Both the position numbers and the translations under genes were made by a program. A stretch of 64,000 nt of DNA, from the NCBI RefSeq assembly GCF_016107285.1, contig NZ_RCVQ01000001.1, positions 620,001 to 684,000 of the forward strand. The letters run 5' to 3'. The DNA comes from Roseomonas sp. KE0001 (GTDB taxonomy: Bacteria > Pseudomonadota > Alphaproteobacteria > Acetobacterales > Acetobacteraceae). The notes under the pieces are model-generated. The model was not told the DNA's origin and did not search any database. It saw nothing but the letters and a program-made list of their open reading frames with translations. Of this stretch, positions 1-8,082 are shown in pieces (the stretch's first letter is position 1; each line of letters starts with the position of its first letter).

Positions 1-502
1 ACCAGGGCGCGTTCACCAGGCCGGGCAGATCCGGAAGAAGGGGTTCACAGCCCGCCGCGATCACGGCACGGCGAAAGCGGTAGCTCCTGTCGCCCGCCTG
101 GATGCGATCCGGTCCCGTGAAGAAGGCGCGCGCGCCGATCACCTCGATCCCGTGGCCCGCCTCCTGGCCCTCCCCGTGGCCCTCCCCGTGGCCCGCCAGC
201 TCCTGCAGCGCCGAGCGGCCGGCCGAGCCCGCCGCCGTGGCCGCGAGGTGGTGGCGAAGCCGGGGCCAGTTCACCGTCACGCCCTCGGCCACGATGCCGA
301 GGTCGCGGCCCTGGCGGAGGCCCTGCATCCGATGCGCGGCGGCGAGCAGGGCCTTGACCATGATGGCGGCATCGGCCGGGCGGCGGTGGTCGGCCGGGGC
401 GCGCTCGAACACCGTGACCTTGCGGCCGAGCCCGGCGGCCATGGCGGCAACGGAGAGTCCGGCGGCACCGGCACCGATGATCGCCACGTCCAGGTCACGC
501 AT
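1..502 (-). CDS. Pyridine nucleotide-disulfide oxidoreductase-like flavoprotein, C-terminus outside window
   Basis: The gene reads leftwards from an ATG at 502 and runs off the window, so only the first 167 residues are seen. The N-terminus is a Rossmann FAD-binding motif (IIGAGAAGLSVAA, residues 8-20), followed by VTVFER at the end of the second strand, as in dihydrolipoamide dehydrogenase and mercuric reductase relatives. In those enzymes a redox CxxxxC motif comes next, just before KALLAAAH. Here the stretch reads ADHRRPADAAIMV with no cysteine, followed by an intact KALLAAAH. A His/Gly/Glu-rich stretch (GHGEGHGEGQEAGHG, about residues 100-115) sits in the FAD domain and comes from a short DNA repeat. 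An ATGCxx-type second nucleotide domain is not visible. The family is clear; the substrate is unknown, and disulfide chemistry is doubtful. Confidence 0.75.
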   Translation of the reverse strand, partial: MRDLDVAIIGAGAAGLSVAAMAAGLGRKVTVFERAPADHRRPADAAIMVKALLAAAHRMQGLRQGRDLGIVAEGVTVNWPRLRHHLAATAAGSAGRSALQELAGHGEGHGEGQEAGHGIEVIGARAFFTGPDRIQAGDRSYRFRRAVIAAGCEPLLPDLPGLVNAPW

Positions 503-812
503 CTTCGCTCGTCTCCTCCCCCAACCTCGCGGCGGATGGCCGCCGCCGAGTCCCATGCGGCGCGGCAGGATGCCGGCCGGGCGCGCCGGCACAAGTGGCG
601 GCGGCGAAAGGGGTTGCGCAAGGGGGGAGGGTGGCGTGCCGGAGCCTCACCGGCCGCCGCCGGGGCCTCCATGGTTGACGGCGCGTGATGCGCCTCACTA
701 TACGTCCCCACCTTCGCCGGCTGCCCTCGCGGGATGGCCGGCCTGTGCCGTGACATAACCGGGCGTTCCGGGTAGGGCGGCCCGGTTGGACCTTATTTCG
801 GAGTAGCGCGTC
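503..812. other. 310-bp intergenic region between the divergent flavoprotein gene and rpmH
   Basis: No convincing coding sequence lies here; the open frames are shadows of high GC content. It holds the leader of the flavoprotein gene on the left and the rpmH promoter on the right. A G-run (620-628) is the only other notable feature. Confidence 0.6.
675..704 (+). promoter_or_regulatory. Candidate housekeeping promoter of rpmH
   Basis: TTGACG at 675-680 and TATACG at 699-704 are separated by 18 bp. Both hexamers are close to the sigma-70 consensus, which is unusual in such GC-rich DNA. The site lies about 110 bp before the rpmH start and points toward it. Confidence 0.6.
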
Positions 813-947
813 GTGAAGCGTACCTATCAGCCCTCCAAGCTCGTCCGGAAGCGCCGGCACGGTTTCCGCTCGCGGATGGCGACCGTCGGTGGCCGCAATG
901 TTCTGGCCAACCGCCGCGCCAAGGGCCGCAAGAAGCTCTCGGCCTGA
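813..947 (+). CDS. rpmH: 50S ribosomal protein L34
   Basis: A 44-residue, strongly basic protein starting at GTG: (V)[20 protein letters not shown], ending KGRKKLSA. It has the complete L34 pattern at the usual length. L34 is part of the large ribosomal subunit and binds 23S rRNA. It is followed after 29 bp by rnpA, the standard bacterial pairing, so it probably heads the rpmH-rnpA-yidD-yidC-engB operon. The GTG start is supported by the family N-terminus. Confidence 0.97.
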   Translation: MKRTYQPSKLVRKRRHGFRSRMATVGGRNVLANRRAKGRKKLSA

Positions 948-976
948 GCCTTCGGGCCTGCATCGCGGAGGCGCTC

Positions 977-1321
977 ATGGCGGCCTCGCCGCCCCGGCTC
1001 AAACGGCGGCGCGAATTCCTTCGCGTCGCCGGCAAGGGCAGCCGCGCCGCGCGGCCGACCCTGTTGCTGCAGGCCCTGCCCGGCACCGGTGCCCCGCTGC
1101 GCGTCGGCTTCACAGCCACGAAGAAGCTGGGCAATGCCGTGGTCCGCAACAGGACCAAGCGTCGCCTGCGTGAGGCGGCGCGCCTGACTCTCGGTGCCGG
1201 GGCGCCGGCCGGCTGGGACCTGGTCCTGGTGGGGCGCGAGGGAACCCGGAAGCGACGCTTCGATCAGCTGCTGGCGGATCTGCGCGGAGCCTTGCGTCAG
1301 GCCGGCGTCCTGCAGCCATGA
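977..1321 (+). CDS. rnpA: Ribonuclease P protein component
   Basis: The 114-residue basic protein is the protein subunit of RNase P, which helps the RNA subunit remove 5' leaders from pre-tRNAs. The diagnostic RNR motif ([10 protein letters not shown], residues 57-66) follows [13 protein letters not shown], which forms the conserved RNA-binding surface. The start is the ATG at 977. An earlier start is not needed, because the first conserved residues ([10 protein letters not shown]) begin at residue 8. The stop overlaps the start of yidD by four bases (ATGA), so the two are translationally coupled. Confidence 0.95.
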   Translation: MAASPPRLKRRREFLRVAGKGSRAARPTLLLQALPGTGAPLRVGFTATKKLGNAVVRNRTKRRLREAARLTLGAGAPAGWDLVLVGREGTRKRRFDQLLADLRGALRQAGVLQP

Positions 1322-1647
1322 ACCGCCTGCGGCCGGGAGGACCCGGCCCGGCGGCCACGGTCCTGAAGGGCGCGGTCCGTGCCTATCAGCTGACCCTGCG
1401 AGGCGTGATCGGCAGTCATTGCCGCTTCCATCCGCATTGCAGCGCCTATGCGATCGAGGCCCTGGATCGGCACGGCGCGCTCCGGGGCAGCTGGCTGACC
1501 GCCCGGCGCATCCTGCGTTGCCATCCGTGGCATCCGGGTGGATATGACCCCGTGCCGGCGGTGACGGAGCCGGAGACGACATCCGCGGCGCCCGCTGAGG
1601 CGCCTTCCTCCCCTTCGCCGCCCTCGGTGGCGCACAAGAAGGCCTGA
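1318..1647 (+). CDS. yidD: Membrane protein insertion efficiency factor YidD
   Basis: YidD is a small inner-membrane-associated protein that improves insertion of YidC clients. The 109 residues carry the family signature [14 protein letters not shown] (Cys35 and Cys41) and the conserved [17 protein letters not shown] near residues 72-88. The C-terminal 25 residues are a variable Ala/Pro/Ser tail. It sits between rnpA and yidC, as in most bacteria, and overlaps the rnpA stop. Confidence 0.94.
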   Translation: MNRLRPGGPGPAATVLKGAVRAYQLTLRGVIGSHCRFHPHCSAYAIEALDRHGALRGSWLTARRILRCHPWHPGGYDPVPAVTEPETTSAAPAEAPSSPSPPSVAHKKA

Positions 1648-1660
1648 CGGCACGGATCCG

Positions 1661-3439
1661 ATGGACCAGAAGCGACTCTTCGCCGCGATCGCGATTTCGA
1701 TCGGCATTCTCCTGGCTTTCGACCTCTGGAAGCGGGAGACCACGCCGGCGCCCGAAACCTCGCCCGCGGCCATCAGCCAGCAGGCCCCGGCTTCCGGCTC
1801 CGCCCCCGCCTCGGGAACGCCCCAGGCCGTCGCACCGGCCAATCCGGGCTCGGCGGACGCCACGGCCGCGGCCGCGGCCAATCTGCCGCCGCCCGAACGG
1901 CTCAAGATCGACAGTCCGCGCCTGGCCGGCAGCGTGCTGCTGCGCGGCGCCAAGCTGGATGACCTGGTGCTCCGCGACTATCGCGAGACCACGGCGCCGA
2001 ACTCCCCGCTGGTCCGGCTCTTCGCGCCGCGTGAGGAGGTCCAGCCCTACTTCGCGCAGTGGGGCTGGTCGGCGGCGGATGGCCGTACCCGCGTTCCCGG
2101 CAACGACACGGACTGGACGGCAAGCGGTGGTCCGCTCGGCCCGGACAGCCCGGTGACGCTGAGCTGGGACAATGGCCAGGGCCAGGTCTTCCGCATCGTC
2201 CTGAGCCTCGACCGCAACTTCATGTTCCGCGCCGAGCAGAGCGTCGTGAACAACGCCGCCGAGCCGGTCTCCGTGCTGCCCTGGCAGCGGATCCGGCGCG
2301 AGTCCACGCCGCATGTCGCCGGCTACTATATCCTGCATGAAGGCTTCGTGGGCGTGCTGGGCGGCCGGCTGAACGAGCAGACCTTCAAGACCGCCCGCAG
2401 CGACGCGACCAATGGCATCGCGCTCCAGCAGGACACCCAGGGCGGCTGGGCCGGCTTCACGGACAAGTACTGGCTCTCCGCCATCGCGCCGGTCGACACG
2501 GCTGCGACGCTGCGGGCCAGCTGGCGCCACCTGACCGAGAACGGCCAGGATCGCTGGCAGGTCGATTTCGCGGCACCGGGGGCCCAGACCGTGGCGGCCG
2601 GGGCGACGGCGACGATGGACACCCGCCTGTTCGCCGGCGCCAAGGAAGTGCACCTCCTGGACATGTATGCCGGGGAACTCGGCATCACCGACTTCGACAA
2701 GGCCATCGACTTCGGCTGGTTCTACTTCCTGACCAAGCCCTTCTTCTACGCGCTCGACTGGCTGTACAAGCTGTTCGGCAACTTCGGCGTGGCCATCCTG
2801 GTCTTCACGGTGGCGTTGAAGCTCGCCTTCTTCCCGCTCGCCAACAAGGCCTACAAATCTATGGCGCGCATGAAGGACATGGCGCCGAAGATGACGGAGA
2901 TCCGCGAGCGCTATAAGGACGATCCGGCCAAGGCCCAGGCCGAGATGATGGCGCTCTACCGCACGGAGAAGATCAATCCGGCGTCCGGCTGTCTGCCGAT
3001 CCTGATCCAGATCCCGGTCTTCTTCGCGCTCTACAAGGTGCTCTTCGTCACCATCGAGATGCGCCACGCGCCCTTCTTCGGCTGGATCCACGATCTCTCG
3101 GCGCCGGACCCGACCAACCTGTTCAACCTCTTCGGGCTGATCCCGTGGGATCCGCCGGCGATGCTGCATATGCCGGTCTGGGCGATCATCATGGGTATCA
3201 CGATGTTCGTGCAGCAAAAGCTGAACCCGACGCCGCCGGACCCCATCCAGGCCAAGATCTTCACCTGGATGCCGGTGATCTTCACCTTCATGCTGGCCAG
3301 CTTCCCGGCCGGCCTGGTAATCTACTGGTCGTGGAACAACCTGCTCTCCGTGGGCCAGCAGTACTACATCATGCGGCATGAGCGGGCGGCCCGGCGGCAG
3401 CAGAAGGCCCTGGGCAAGACCGCGAAGGCCAAGGGGTGA
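1661..3439 (+). CDS. yidC: Membrane protein insertase YidC (Oxa1 family)
   Basis: The 592-residue protein inserts proteins into the inner membrane, alone or with SecYEG. It has the Gram-negative layout: an N-terminal membrane anchor (about residues 5-22), an Ala/Pro/Ser-rich linker, a large periplasmic beta domain (about 85-340), and the conserved five-helix Oxa1 core from WFYFLTKPFFYALDWLYKLF onward. The core contains the cytoplasmic hairpin MARMKDMAPKM and the PxSGCLPILIQIPVFFALY helix. The tail is basic (RRQQKALGKTAKAKG), as expected for ribosome contact. The last bases overlap the GTG of engB. Confidence 0.97.
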   Translation: MDQKRLFAAIAISIGILLAFDLWKRETTPAPETSPAAISQQAPASGSAPASGTPQAVAPANPGSADATAAAAANLPPPERLKIDSPRLAGSVLLRGAKLDDLVLRDYRETTAPNSPLVRLFAPREEVQPYFAQWGWSAADGRTRVPGNDTDWTASGGPLGPDSPVTLSWDNGQGQVFRIVLSLDRNFMFRAEQSVVNNAAEPVSVLPWQRIRRESTPHVAGYYILHEGFVGVLGGRLNEQTFKTARSDATNGIALQQDTQGGWAGFTDKYWLSAIAPVDTAATLRASWRHLTENGQDRWQVDFAAPGAQTVAAGATATMDTRLFAGAKEVHLLDMYAGELGITDFDKAIDFGWFYFLTKPFFYALDWLYKLFGNFGVAILVFTVALKLAFFPLANKAYKSMARMKDMAPKMTEIRERYKDDPAKAQAEMMALYRTEKINPASGCLPILIQIPVFFALYKVLFVTIEMRHAPFFGWIHDLSAPDPTNLFNLFGLIPWDPPAMLHMPVWAIIMGITMFVQQKLNPTPPDPIQAKIFTWMPVIFTFMLASFPAGLVIYWSWNNLLSVGQQYYIMRHERAARRQQKALGKTAKAKG

Positions 3440-4104
3440 GCGCCGGCGGGCTGCTGGAGGCGCGCGACGACGAGGCGCGCGCCGCCCTGATCGAACAGGG
3501 GCGGCTGCTGTTCTGCCGCCCCTGCAACTTCTTCTTCGCGGCGCAGCGGCTGGACCAGCTCCCCGAGGTCTCGCTGCCCGAGGTGGCCTTCTGCGGCCGC
3601 TCCAATGTCGGCAAGTCCTCCCTGGTCAACGCGCTCACCGGCCAGAACAGCTTGGCGCGGGTCTCGAACACGCCGGGGCGCACCAAGCAGCTGAACTTCT
3701 TCGACCTGGGCGGCCGCCTCGTGCTGGTGGACATGCCTGGCTACGGCTACGCCCAGGCCTCCCGCAGCGTGAAGGAGGACTGGCAGGGCCTGATGTTCGA
3801 CTACCTGCGCGGACGTCCCAATCTGCGCCGCGTGGTACTGTTGCTGGATGCGCGCATCGAGACCAAGGCCTCCGACCGCGCCGCCATGGAGCTTCTCTCC
3901 GAGGCGGCGGTGACCTTCCAGATCGTGCTGACCAAGGCGGACGACGCCAAGCCCTTCTGGCTGAAGCAGCGCCAGGAGGAGGCGGCCGCCCTTGTCAAGC
4001 AGCACACGGCCGCCCACCCGCTGGTGATCACCACCAGCAGCGAGAAGGGCACCGGCATCGACCTGCTGCGCGCCGAACTCTCCTCCCTGGCCGAGCCGGA
4101 GTAG
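3436..4104 (+). CDS. engB: Ribosome biogenesis GTP-binding protein EngB (YihA/YsxC)
   Basis: The 222-residue TRAFAC GTPase is needed for large-subunit assembly. GTPase motifs: G1 GRSNVGKS (54-61), the switch segment NTPGRTKQLNFF (78-89), G3 DMPG (99-102) followed by YGYA, and G4 TKAD (166-169). The start is a GTG overlapping the yidC TGA (GTGA), so the protein is coupled to YidC translation. Length and motif order are those of the family. Confidence 0.95.
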   Translation: MSAGGLLEARDDEARAALIEQGRLLFCRPCNFFFAAQRLDQLPEVSLPEVAFCGRSNVGKSSLVNALTGQNSLARVSNTPGRTKQLNFFDLGGRLVLVDMPGYGYAQASRSVKEDWQGLMFDYLRGRPNLRRVVLLLDARIETKASDRAAMELLSEAAVTFQIVLTKADDAKPFWLKQRQEEAAALVKQHTAAHPLVITTSSEKGTGIDLLRAELSSLAEPE

Positions 4105-4138
4105 CCGGGCCGCCCCGGTCCCGCGCGGCGGCAGGCCC

Positions 4139-4172
4139 TTGACCCTGCGGCGCCTGCCGTCTTAGAGGCGCC
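4139..4172 (+). promoter_or_regulatory. Candidate argB promoter with an overlapping inverted repeat
   Basis: TTGACC at 4139-4144 lies 16-17 bp from a weak -10 (CTTAGA/TTAGAG, 4161-4167). An inverted repeat, GGCGCCT (4149-4155) and AGGCGCC (4166-4172), overlaps the spacer and -10. It could be an operator or the engB transcription end. The -10 is poor, so the promoter call is tentative. Confidence 0.35.
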
Positions 4173-4200
4173 TGTCTGCAGCTTGGCGGAAGGAACGCCC

Positions 4201-5085
4201 ATGACTGAGAATGCGCGCGACCAGATGGAGATTCTCGCCCGGGCGCTTCCGTTCCTGAAGCGATATGACGATCAGATCGTCGTCGTGAAGTATGGCGGCC
4301 ACGCCATGGGCGAGGAGGAGAGCGCGCTGCGTTTCGGCCGCGACATCGCGGTCCTGGAACAGATGGGCGTCAATCCGGTCGTGGTGCATGGCGGCGGCCC
4401 ACAGATCAATTCCATGCTGAAGCGGCTGAACGTGCAGTCGACCTTCGTGCAGGGCCTGCGCGTCACGGATGCGCAGATGGTGGATGTGGTGGAGATGGTC
4501 CTCTCCGGCACGGTGAACAAGCAGGTCGCGGGATGCATCACTCGCGCCGGCGCCATCGCCGTGGGCATCTCCGGCAAGGATGGCGGGCTGATCCGGGCGC
4601 GCAAGCTGCAGCGGACCTACCGGGACCCTGACAGCCAGATCGAGAAGGTTCTCGATCTGGGCTTCGTCGGCGAGCCGGAGCATGTCGATCCGCATGTGCT
4701 GGAGCTGCTGATCGCCGCCGATATCGTGCCGGTGATCGCGCCCGTGGGCGTCGGCGCGGACGGGCAGACCTACAACGTAAATGCCGACACCGCGGCCGGC
4801 GCCATCGCCGGGGCGTTGAACGCCTCGCGCCTGCTCATGCTGACCGATGTCGCCGGGGTGCTGGATGCCGAGAAACGCCTGATCCCCGAGATGACGGTGG
4901 CCGAGGTCCGGGCGGGCATCGAGGCCGGCTGGATTTCCGGCGGGATGATCCCCAAGGTCGAGACCTGCATCTACGCCATCGAGCGCGGCGTGAAGGGCGC
5001 GGTGATCGTCGATGGGCGCGTACCGCATGCCGTGCTGATCGAGCTGTTCACCAATGGCGGTGCGGGGACGCTGATCCGGCCCTGA
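4201..5085 (+). CDS. argB: Acetylglutamate kinase
   Basis: ArgB phosphorylates N-acetyl-L-glutamate in the second step of arginine synthesis. The 294-residue protein has the amino-acid-kinase fold: [10 protein letters not shown] (nucleotide-binding lysine), [10 protein letters not shown] (substrate glycine loop), [11 protein letters not shown], and the C-terminal [12 protein letters not shown]. The ATG at 4201 is preferred over an in-frame TTG at 4183 because GGAAGGA lies six bases before the ATG. The N-terminal helix before the kinase fold is of the kind found in hexameric, arginine-inhibited ArgB, so feedback inhibition is plausible. Confidence 0.95.
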   Translation: MTENARDQMEILARALPFLKRYDDQIVVVKYGGHAMGEEESALRFGRDIAVLEQMGVNPVVVHGGGPQINSMLKRLNVQSTFVQGLRVTDAQMVDVVEMVLSGTVNKQVAGCITRAGAIAVGISGKDGGLIRARKLQRTYRDPDSQIEKVLDLGFVGEPEHVDPHVLELLIAADIVPVIAPVGVGADGQTYNVNADTAAGAIAGALNASRLLMLTDVAGVLDAEKRLIPEMTVAEVRAGIEAGWISGGMIPKVETCIYAIERGVKGAVIVDGRVPHAVLIELFTNGGAGTLIRP

Positions 5086-5101
5086 GGCGTTGCGGCCGGC
5101 G

Positions 5102-5130
5102 TTGACACCGCTCGCCACGCCTCCGATACC
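5102..5130 (+). promoter_or_regulatory. Candidate dapD promoter
   Basis: A perfect -35 TTGACA (5102-5107) is followed after 17 bp by GATACC (5125-5130), which matches the -10 consensus only in the middle. It lies 34 bp upstream of the dapD start and points toward it. Confidence 0.45.
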
Positions 5131-5163
5131 GGCGGCAGAGATTTTCCGAGCAGGATAGCCGCC

Positions 5164-5991
5164 ATGTCGCTTGCCGCCACCATCGAAGCCCTCTGGGAAC
5201 GTCGCGCCGATCTCTCGCCCGCCACGAAGGGGGCGGACCGGGAGGCGGTGGAGGCGGCGCTGGAGCTTCTGGACAGCGGCAAGGCACGCGTGGCGGAGCC
5301 GGACGGGGCGGGCGGCTGGAGGGTCAACCAGTGGCTGAAGCAGGCGGTGCTGCTGTCCTTCCGGCTGGAGGAGTCCGCCGTCATCCCGACCGGCTTCGGC
5401 GCCTATGACAAGGTGCCGCTGAAGTTCGCCGGCTGGGGAGAGAACCGCTTCCGCGAGGCCGGCTTCCGCGCCGTGCCGGGCGCGGTGGTGCGGCGCTCGG
5501 CCTATATCGCGCCCGGCGTGGTGCTGATGCCTTCCTTCGTCAATCTCGGTGCCCATGTCGGCGCCAACACCATGGTCGACACCTGGGCGACGATCGGCTC
5601 CTGCGCTCAGATCGGTGCGAACTGCCACATCTCCGGCGGCGCCGGGATCGGTGGCGTGCTGGAGCCCCTGCAGGCCAACCCGGTGGTGATCGGCGACAAC
5701 TGCTTCGTCGGCGCGCGCTCCGAGGTGGCGGAGGGCGTGATCGTCGGGGAGGGGAGCGTGCTGGCGATGGGCGTCTTCCTCGGCGCCTCCACGAAGATCA
5801 TCGACCGCGGCACGGGTGAGGTCTTCATCGGCAAGGTTCCGCCCTATTCCGTGGTGGTGCCGGGAAGTCTGCCCGGCCGCCCGCTGCCGGATGGCACTCC
5901 GGGCCCCAGCCTCTATTGCGCGGTCATCGTCAAGCGCGTGGATGCGCGCACGCGGGAGAAGACCTCGATCAACGAGCTGCTGCGCGACTGA
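5164..5991 (+). CDS. dapD: 2,3,4,5-tetrahydropyridine-2,6-dicarboxylate N-succinyltransferase
   Basis: DapD transfers succinyl from succinyl-CoA to tetrahydrodipicolinate in the lysine/diaminopimelate pathway. The 275-residue length is typical. An N-terminal helical domain (1-100, including [15 protein letters not shown]) precedes a left-handed beta-helix of hexapeptide repeats (about 105-235: [27 protein letters not shown]-like turns, [20 protein letters not shown]). The C-terminal segment is [19 protein letters not shown]. dapE, the usual partner in alphaproteobacteria, is not next to it. Confidence 0.96.
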   Translation: MSLAATIEALWERRADLSPATKGADREAVEAALELLDSGKARVAEPDGAGGWRVNQWLKQAVLLSFRLEESAVIPTGFGAYDKVPLKFAGWGENRFREAGFRAVPGAVVRRSAYIAPGVVLMPSFVNLGAHVGANTMVDTWATIGSCAQIGANCHISGGAGIGGVLEPLQANPVVIGDNCFVGARSEVAEGVIVGEGSVLAMGVFLGASTKIIDRGTGEVFIGKVPPYSVVVPGSLPGRPLPDGTPGPSLYCAVIVKRVDARTREKTSINELLRD

Positions 5992-6340
5992 GTCGGCCTC
6001 GGCCGTGAGCCACGAGGGGATGCGGGAAGGGTACATGGTCCTTCCCCGCATCGTGGCATGTCCCGCCTGTCTTCATGAGATGAGCGGCACGGATTGCCTC
6101 ACAGGTTCCGCTGTCCGGCGGCCGGTAGCGATCTCGTGCTTCCATATTGAAAGTGCTTTGCTTCTGCCTTGATCGGAATTCATAACGGCTCTGTTGAATG
6201 CGGAGGCAGCAAGTGCAGGCTGATGGATTGCCGGATAGCGTAAACTATTGTCGGCAAAACCCACCATTTCCGTCTCGGGCACGACATGATACTTTACCTG
6301 GCCATGTCGTCCTGGCCCGTGGGGAGGCTTAGCACTCGAG
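5992..6340. other. 349-bp intergenic region between dapD and the PleD-like gene
   Basis: The first part holds a strong hairpin (6009-6057). The rest is AT-richer than its surroundings (about 6130-6300) and probably carries the promoter of the diguanylate cyclase gene. No coding sequence or RNA gene is recognisable. Confidence 0.5.
6009..6057 (+). terminator. Hairpin after dapD
   Basis: The arms GCCACGA...TGCGGGAAGG and CCTTCCCCGCATCGTGGC pair over about 17 bp, with a short insert and a one-base bulge, around the loop GTACATGGT. No T-run follows, so it could act as an RNA 3' stabiliser or a Rho-linked end rather than a classical intrinsic terminator. Confidence 0.5.
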
Positions 6341-7705
6341 ATGACCGCCCGGGTTCTGGTTGTGGATGACATCGCTGCCAACTTGCGGCTTCTCGAGGCC
6401 CGGTTGAACGCGGAGTATTATGAGGTCGCGCTGGCCTCCTCGGGCCCGGAAGCCCTGGTCAGGGCGCTCGACTGGCTGCCGGACGTCATCCTGCTCGATG
6501 TCATGATGCCGGGGATGGACGGCTACGAGGTCTGCCGCAAGCTGAAGTCCAATCCGGCAACGGCCCATATCCCCGTCGTCATGGTCACGGCGCTCGTCGA
6601 CCTGGCCGAGCGGGTGCGGGGGCTGGAGGCCGGAGCGGACGACTTCCTGTCCAAGCCCGTGGACCACACCACTCTCTTCGCGCGCCTGCGCGCCCTGCTG
6701 CGCATGAAGCAGGTTCTGGACGCCTTCAGGGTCCGCGTGGAGGCGGCCCATGATCTGGGCTTCGAGCCACAGTCGCGCCCTTCCGAAGACATCACCGGCG
6801 CCTCGATCCTGCTGGCGACGGAGGACGTGAACGAGGCCGAGCTGATCGGCGGTGTCATGCGGGAGGATGGGGTTTCCCTGGCTGTCGCCCGGGACGGCGC
6901 GGAGACCTGGGCTCTGCTGAACCATGGCAGCTTCGATCTGGTCCTGCTCAGCCTTTCACTGGATGAGGGGCAGGGACTGCGCCTGGCATCCCGCCTGCGG
7001 GCGCAGGCCGGGATGCGCGATCTGCCGATCCTGCTGATCGGCGACTCTGACCAGCGGGCGCAGGTGTTGCGTGGCTTCGACCTCGGGGCGAACGACCACG
7101 TCCTGCGACCGGTGGATGCGAACGAGCTGCGGGCCAGGGCTCGCAATCAGGTGCGCCGCAAGCGGTACCAGGAGCAGCTGCGCTCCGATCTGGACCGGTC
7201 GCTGGAGATGGCGGTGACGGACAGCCTCACCGGCCTGCGCAACCGGCGCTATGTGACGCGGCATCTGGAAGGCCTGCTGCGCAACGGGGATACCGCCCTG
7301 CTGCTCATCGATGTCGACCGGTTCAAGTCGGTCAATGACACCTATGGACATGCGGCGGGAGACGAGGTCCTGCGGGCCGTGGCGGCGCGGATGAAGGAGC
7401 ATATCCGGGCCATCGACGTGGTGGCGCGCTTCGGCGGTGAGGAGTTCGTCATCGCCATGGCGGGCGCGACGGAAGCCGAGGCCATGCAGGTCGCCGAACG
7501 TCTGCGGGGGGCGATTTCCGATGAACCCGTGATGACCGCCCAGGCCCTGCCGCTGCCCATCACCGCCAGCATCGGCGTGGCCCTGGCGGTGCAGGGCGAG
7601 GGGCTGTCGCGGCTGGTCAGCGCCGCCGATGCCGCTCTCTACCGGGCCAAGGCCCTGGGCCGCAACCGCGTGCAGCTGGCCACGGCCGACGACTGGAGCA
7701 GATAG
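6341..7705 (+). CDS. pleD: PleD-type response regulator diguanylate cyclase (REC-REC-GGDEF)
   Basis: This protein probably makes cyclic di-GMP in response to phosphorylation. It has 454 residues in three domains. REC1 (1-125) has Asp9/Asp10, phospho-acceptor Asp53 and Lys105 (SKP). REC2 (about 154-275) has Ser204 at the acceptor position (DLVLLS) and is a receiver in fold only. The GGDEF domain (about 290-450) has an active GGEEF site (365-369) and an upstream RAID (356-359) that fits the RxxD product-inhibition I-site. This is the architecture of Caulobacter PleD, where REC2 serves dimerisation. The gene stands alone with no adjacent kinase. Confidence 0.93.
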   Translation: MTARVLVVDDIAANLRLLEARLNAEYYEVALASSGPEALVRALDWLPDVILLDVMMPGMDGYEVCRKLKSNPATAHIPVVMVTALVDLAERVRGLEAGADDFLSKPVDHTTLFARLRALLRMKQVLDAFRVRVEAAHDLGFEPQSRPSEDITGASILLATEDVNEAELIGGVMREDGVSLAVARDGAETWALLNHGSFDLVLLSLSLDEGQGLRLASRLRAQAGMRDLPILLIGDSDQRAQVLRGFDLGANDHVLRPVDANELRARARNQVRRKRYQEQLRSDLDRSLEMAVTDSLTGLRNRRYVTRHLEGLLRNGDTALLLIDVDRFKSVNDTYGHAAGDEVLRAVAARMKEHIRAIDVVARFGGEEFVIAMAGATEAEAMQVAERLRGAISDEPVMTAQALPLPITASIGVALAVQGEGLSRLVSAADAALYRAKALGRNRVQLATADDWSR

Positions 7706-7743
7706 CCTGGCTGACGCCGGGCAGCCAGGCGCCACATGCGGAA

Positions 7744-7772
7744 AAGGCCGCACCCTCCTCGGACGCGGCCTT
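7744..7772 (-). terminator. Intrinsic terminator of rpmG
   Basis: On the minus strand an 8-bp stem (AAGGCCGC/GCGGCCTT) closes a loop of about 13 nt and runs into TTTTC. It lies just past the rpmG stop and is correctly oriented to end the minus-strand operon. Confidence 0.6.
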
Positions 7773-7800
7773 CCCGGCGGTTGCCGCCCGGCTGGGCTGC

Positions 7801-7968
7801 TTACTTGATCTTGGATTCGCGGAAGGCGACGTGCTTGCGCACGACCGGATCATACTTCCGCATCTCCATCTTCCCGGTGGTGTTGCGGGTGTTCTTCTTG
7901 GTCACGTAGAAGTACCCGGTGTCAGCCGTGCTGACGAGCTTGATCAGAATGGTGTTCGACTTGGCCAT
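7801..7968 (-). CDS. rpmG: 50S ribosomal protein L33
   Basis: A 55-residue basic protein, [20 protein letters not shown] followed by [20 protein letters not shown] and ending RESKIK, with the complete L33 pattern. The cysteine pairs of zinc-binding L33 are absent, so it is the zinc-independent form. L33 binds 23S rRNA near the E site. It is the last gene of the minus-strand block, 114 bp after the S41 protease gene, and is followed by a terminator. Confidence 0.96.
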   Translation of the reverse strand: MAKSNTILIKLVSTADTGYFYVTKKNTRNTTGKMEMRKYDPVVRKHVAFRESKIK

Positions 7969-8082
7969 AACGTTCTTCCGTGGGCGCCTTGAAGCACCTC
8001 AAGCCGGGGGCACAAAGCCGCGCACCCGGGTGCGACGCGAGAGGCCGCAACCTAGCCATCCTGTGCAGCCAGTCAAGCCGAT

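Noticed and set aside
827-3379. 850-codon open frame on the minus strand, antisense to yidC
   Set aside because: It has no family pattern, is Arg/Gly/His-rich and lies fully opposite a clear yidC and rnpA. Such long shadows are expected in DNA of about 70% GC.
4162-6051. Long minus-strand frame across argB and dapD
   Set aside because: It spans two complete, well-identified genes on the other strand and shows no protein features.
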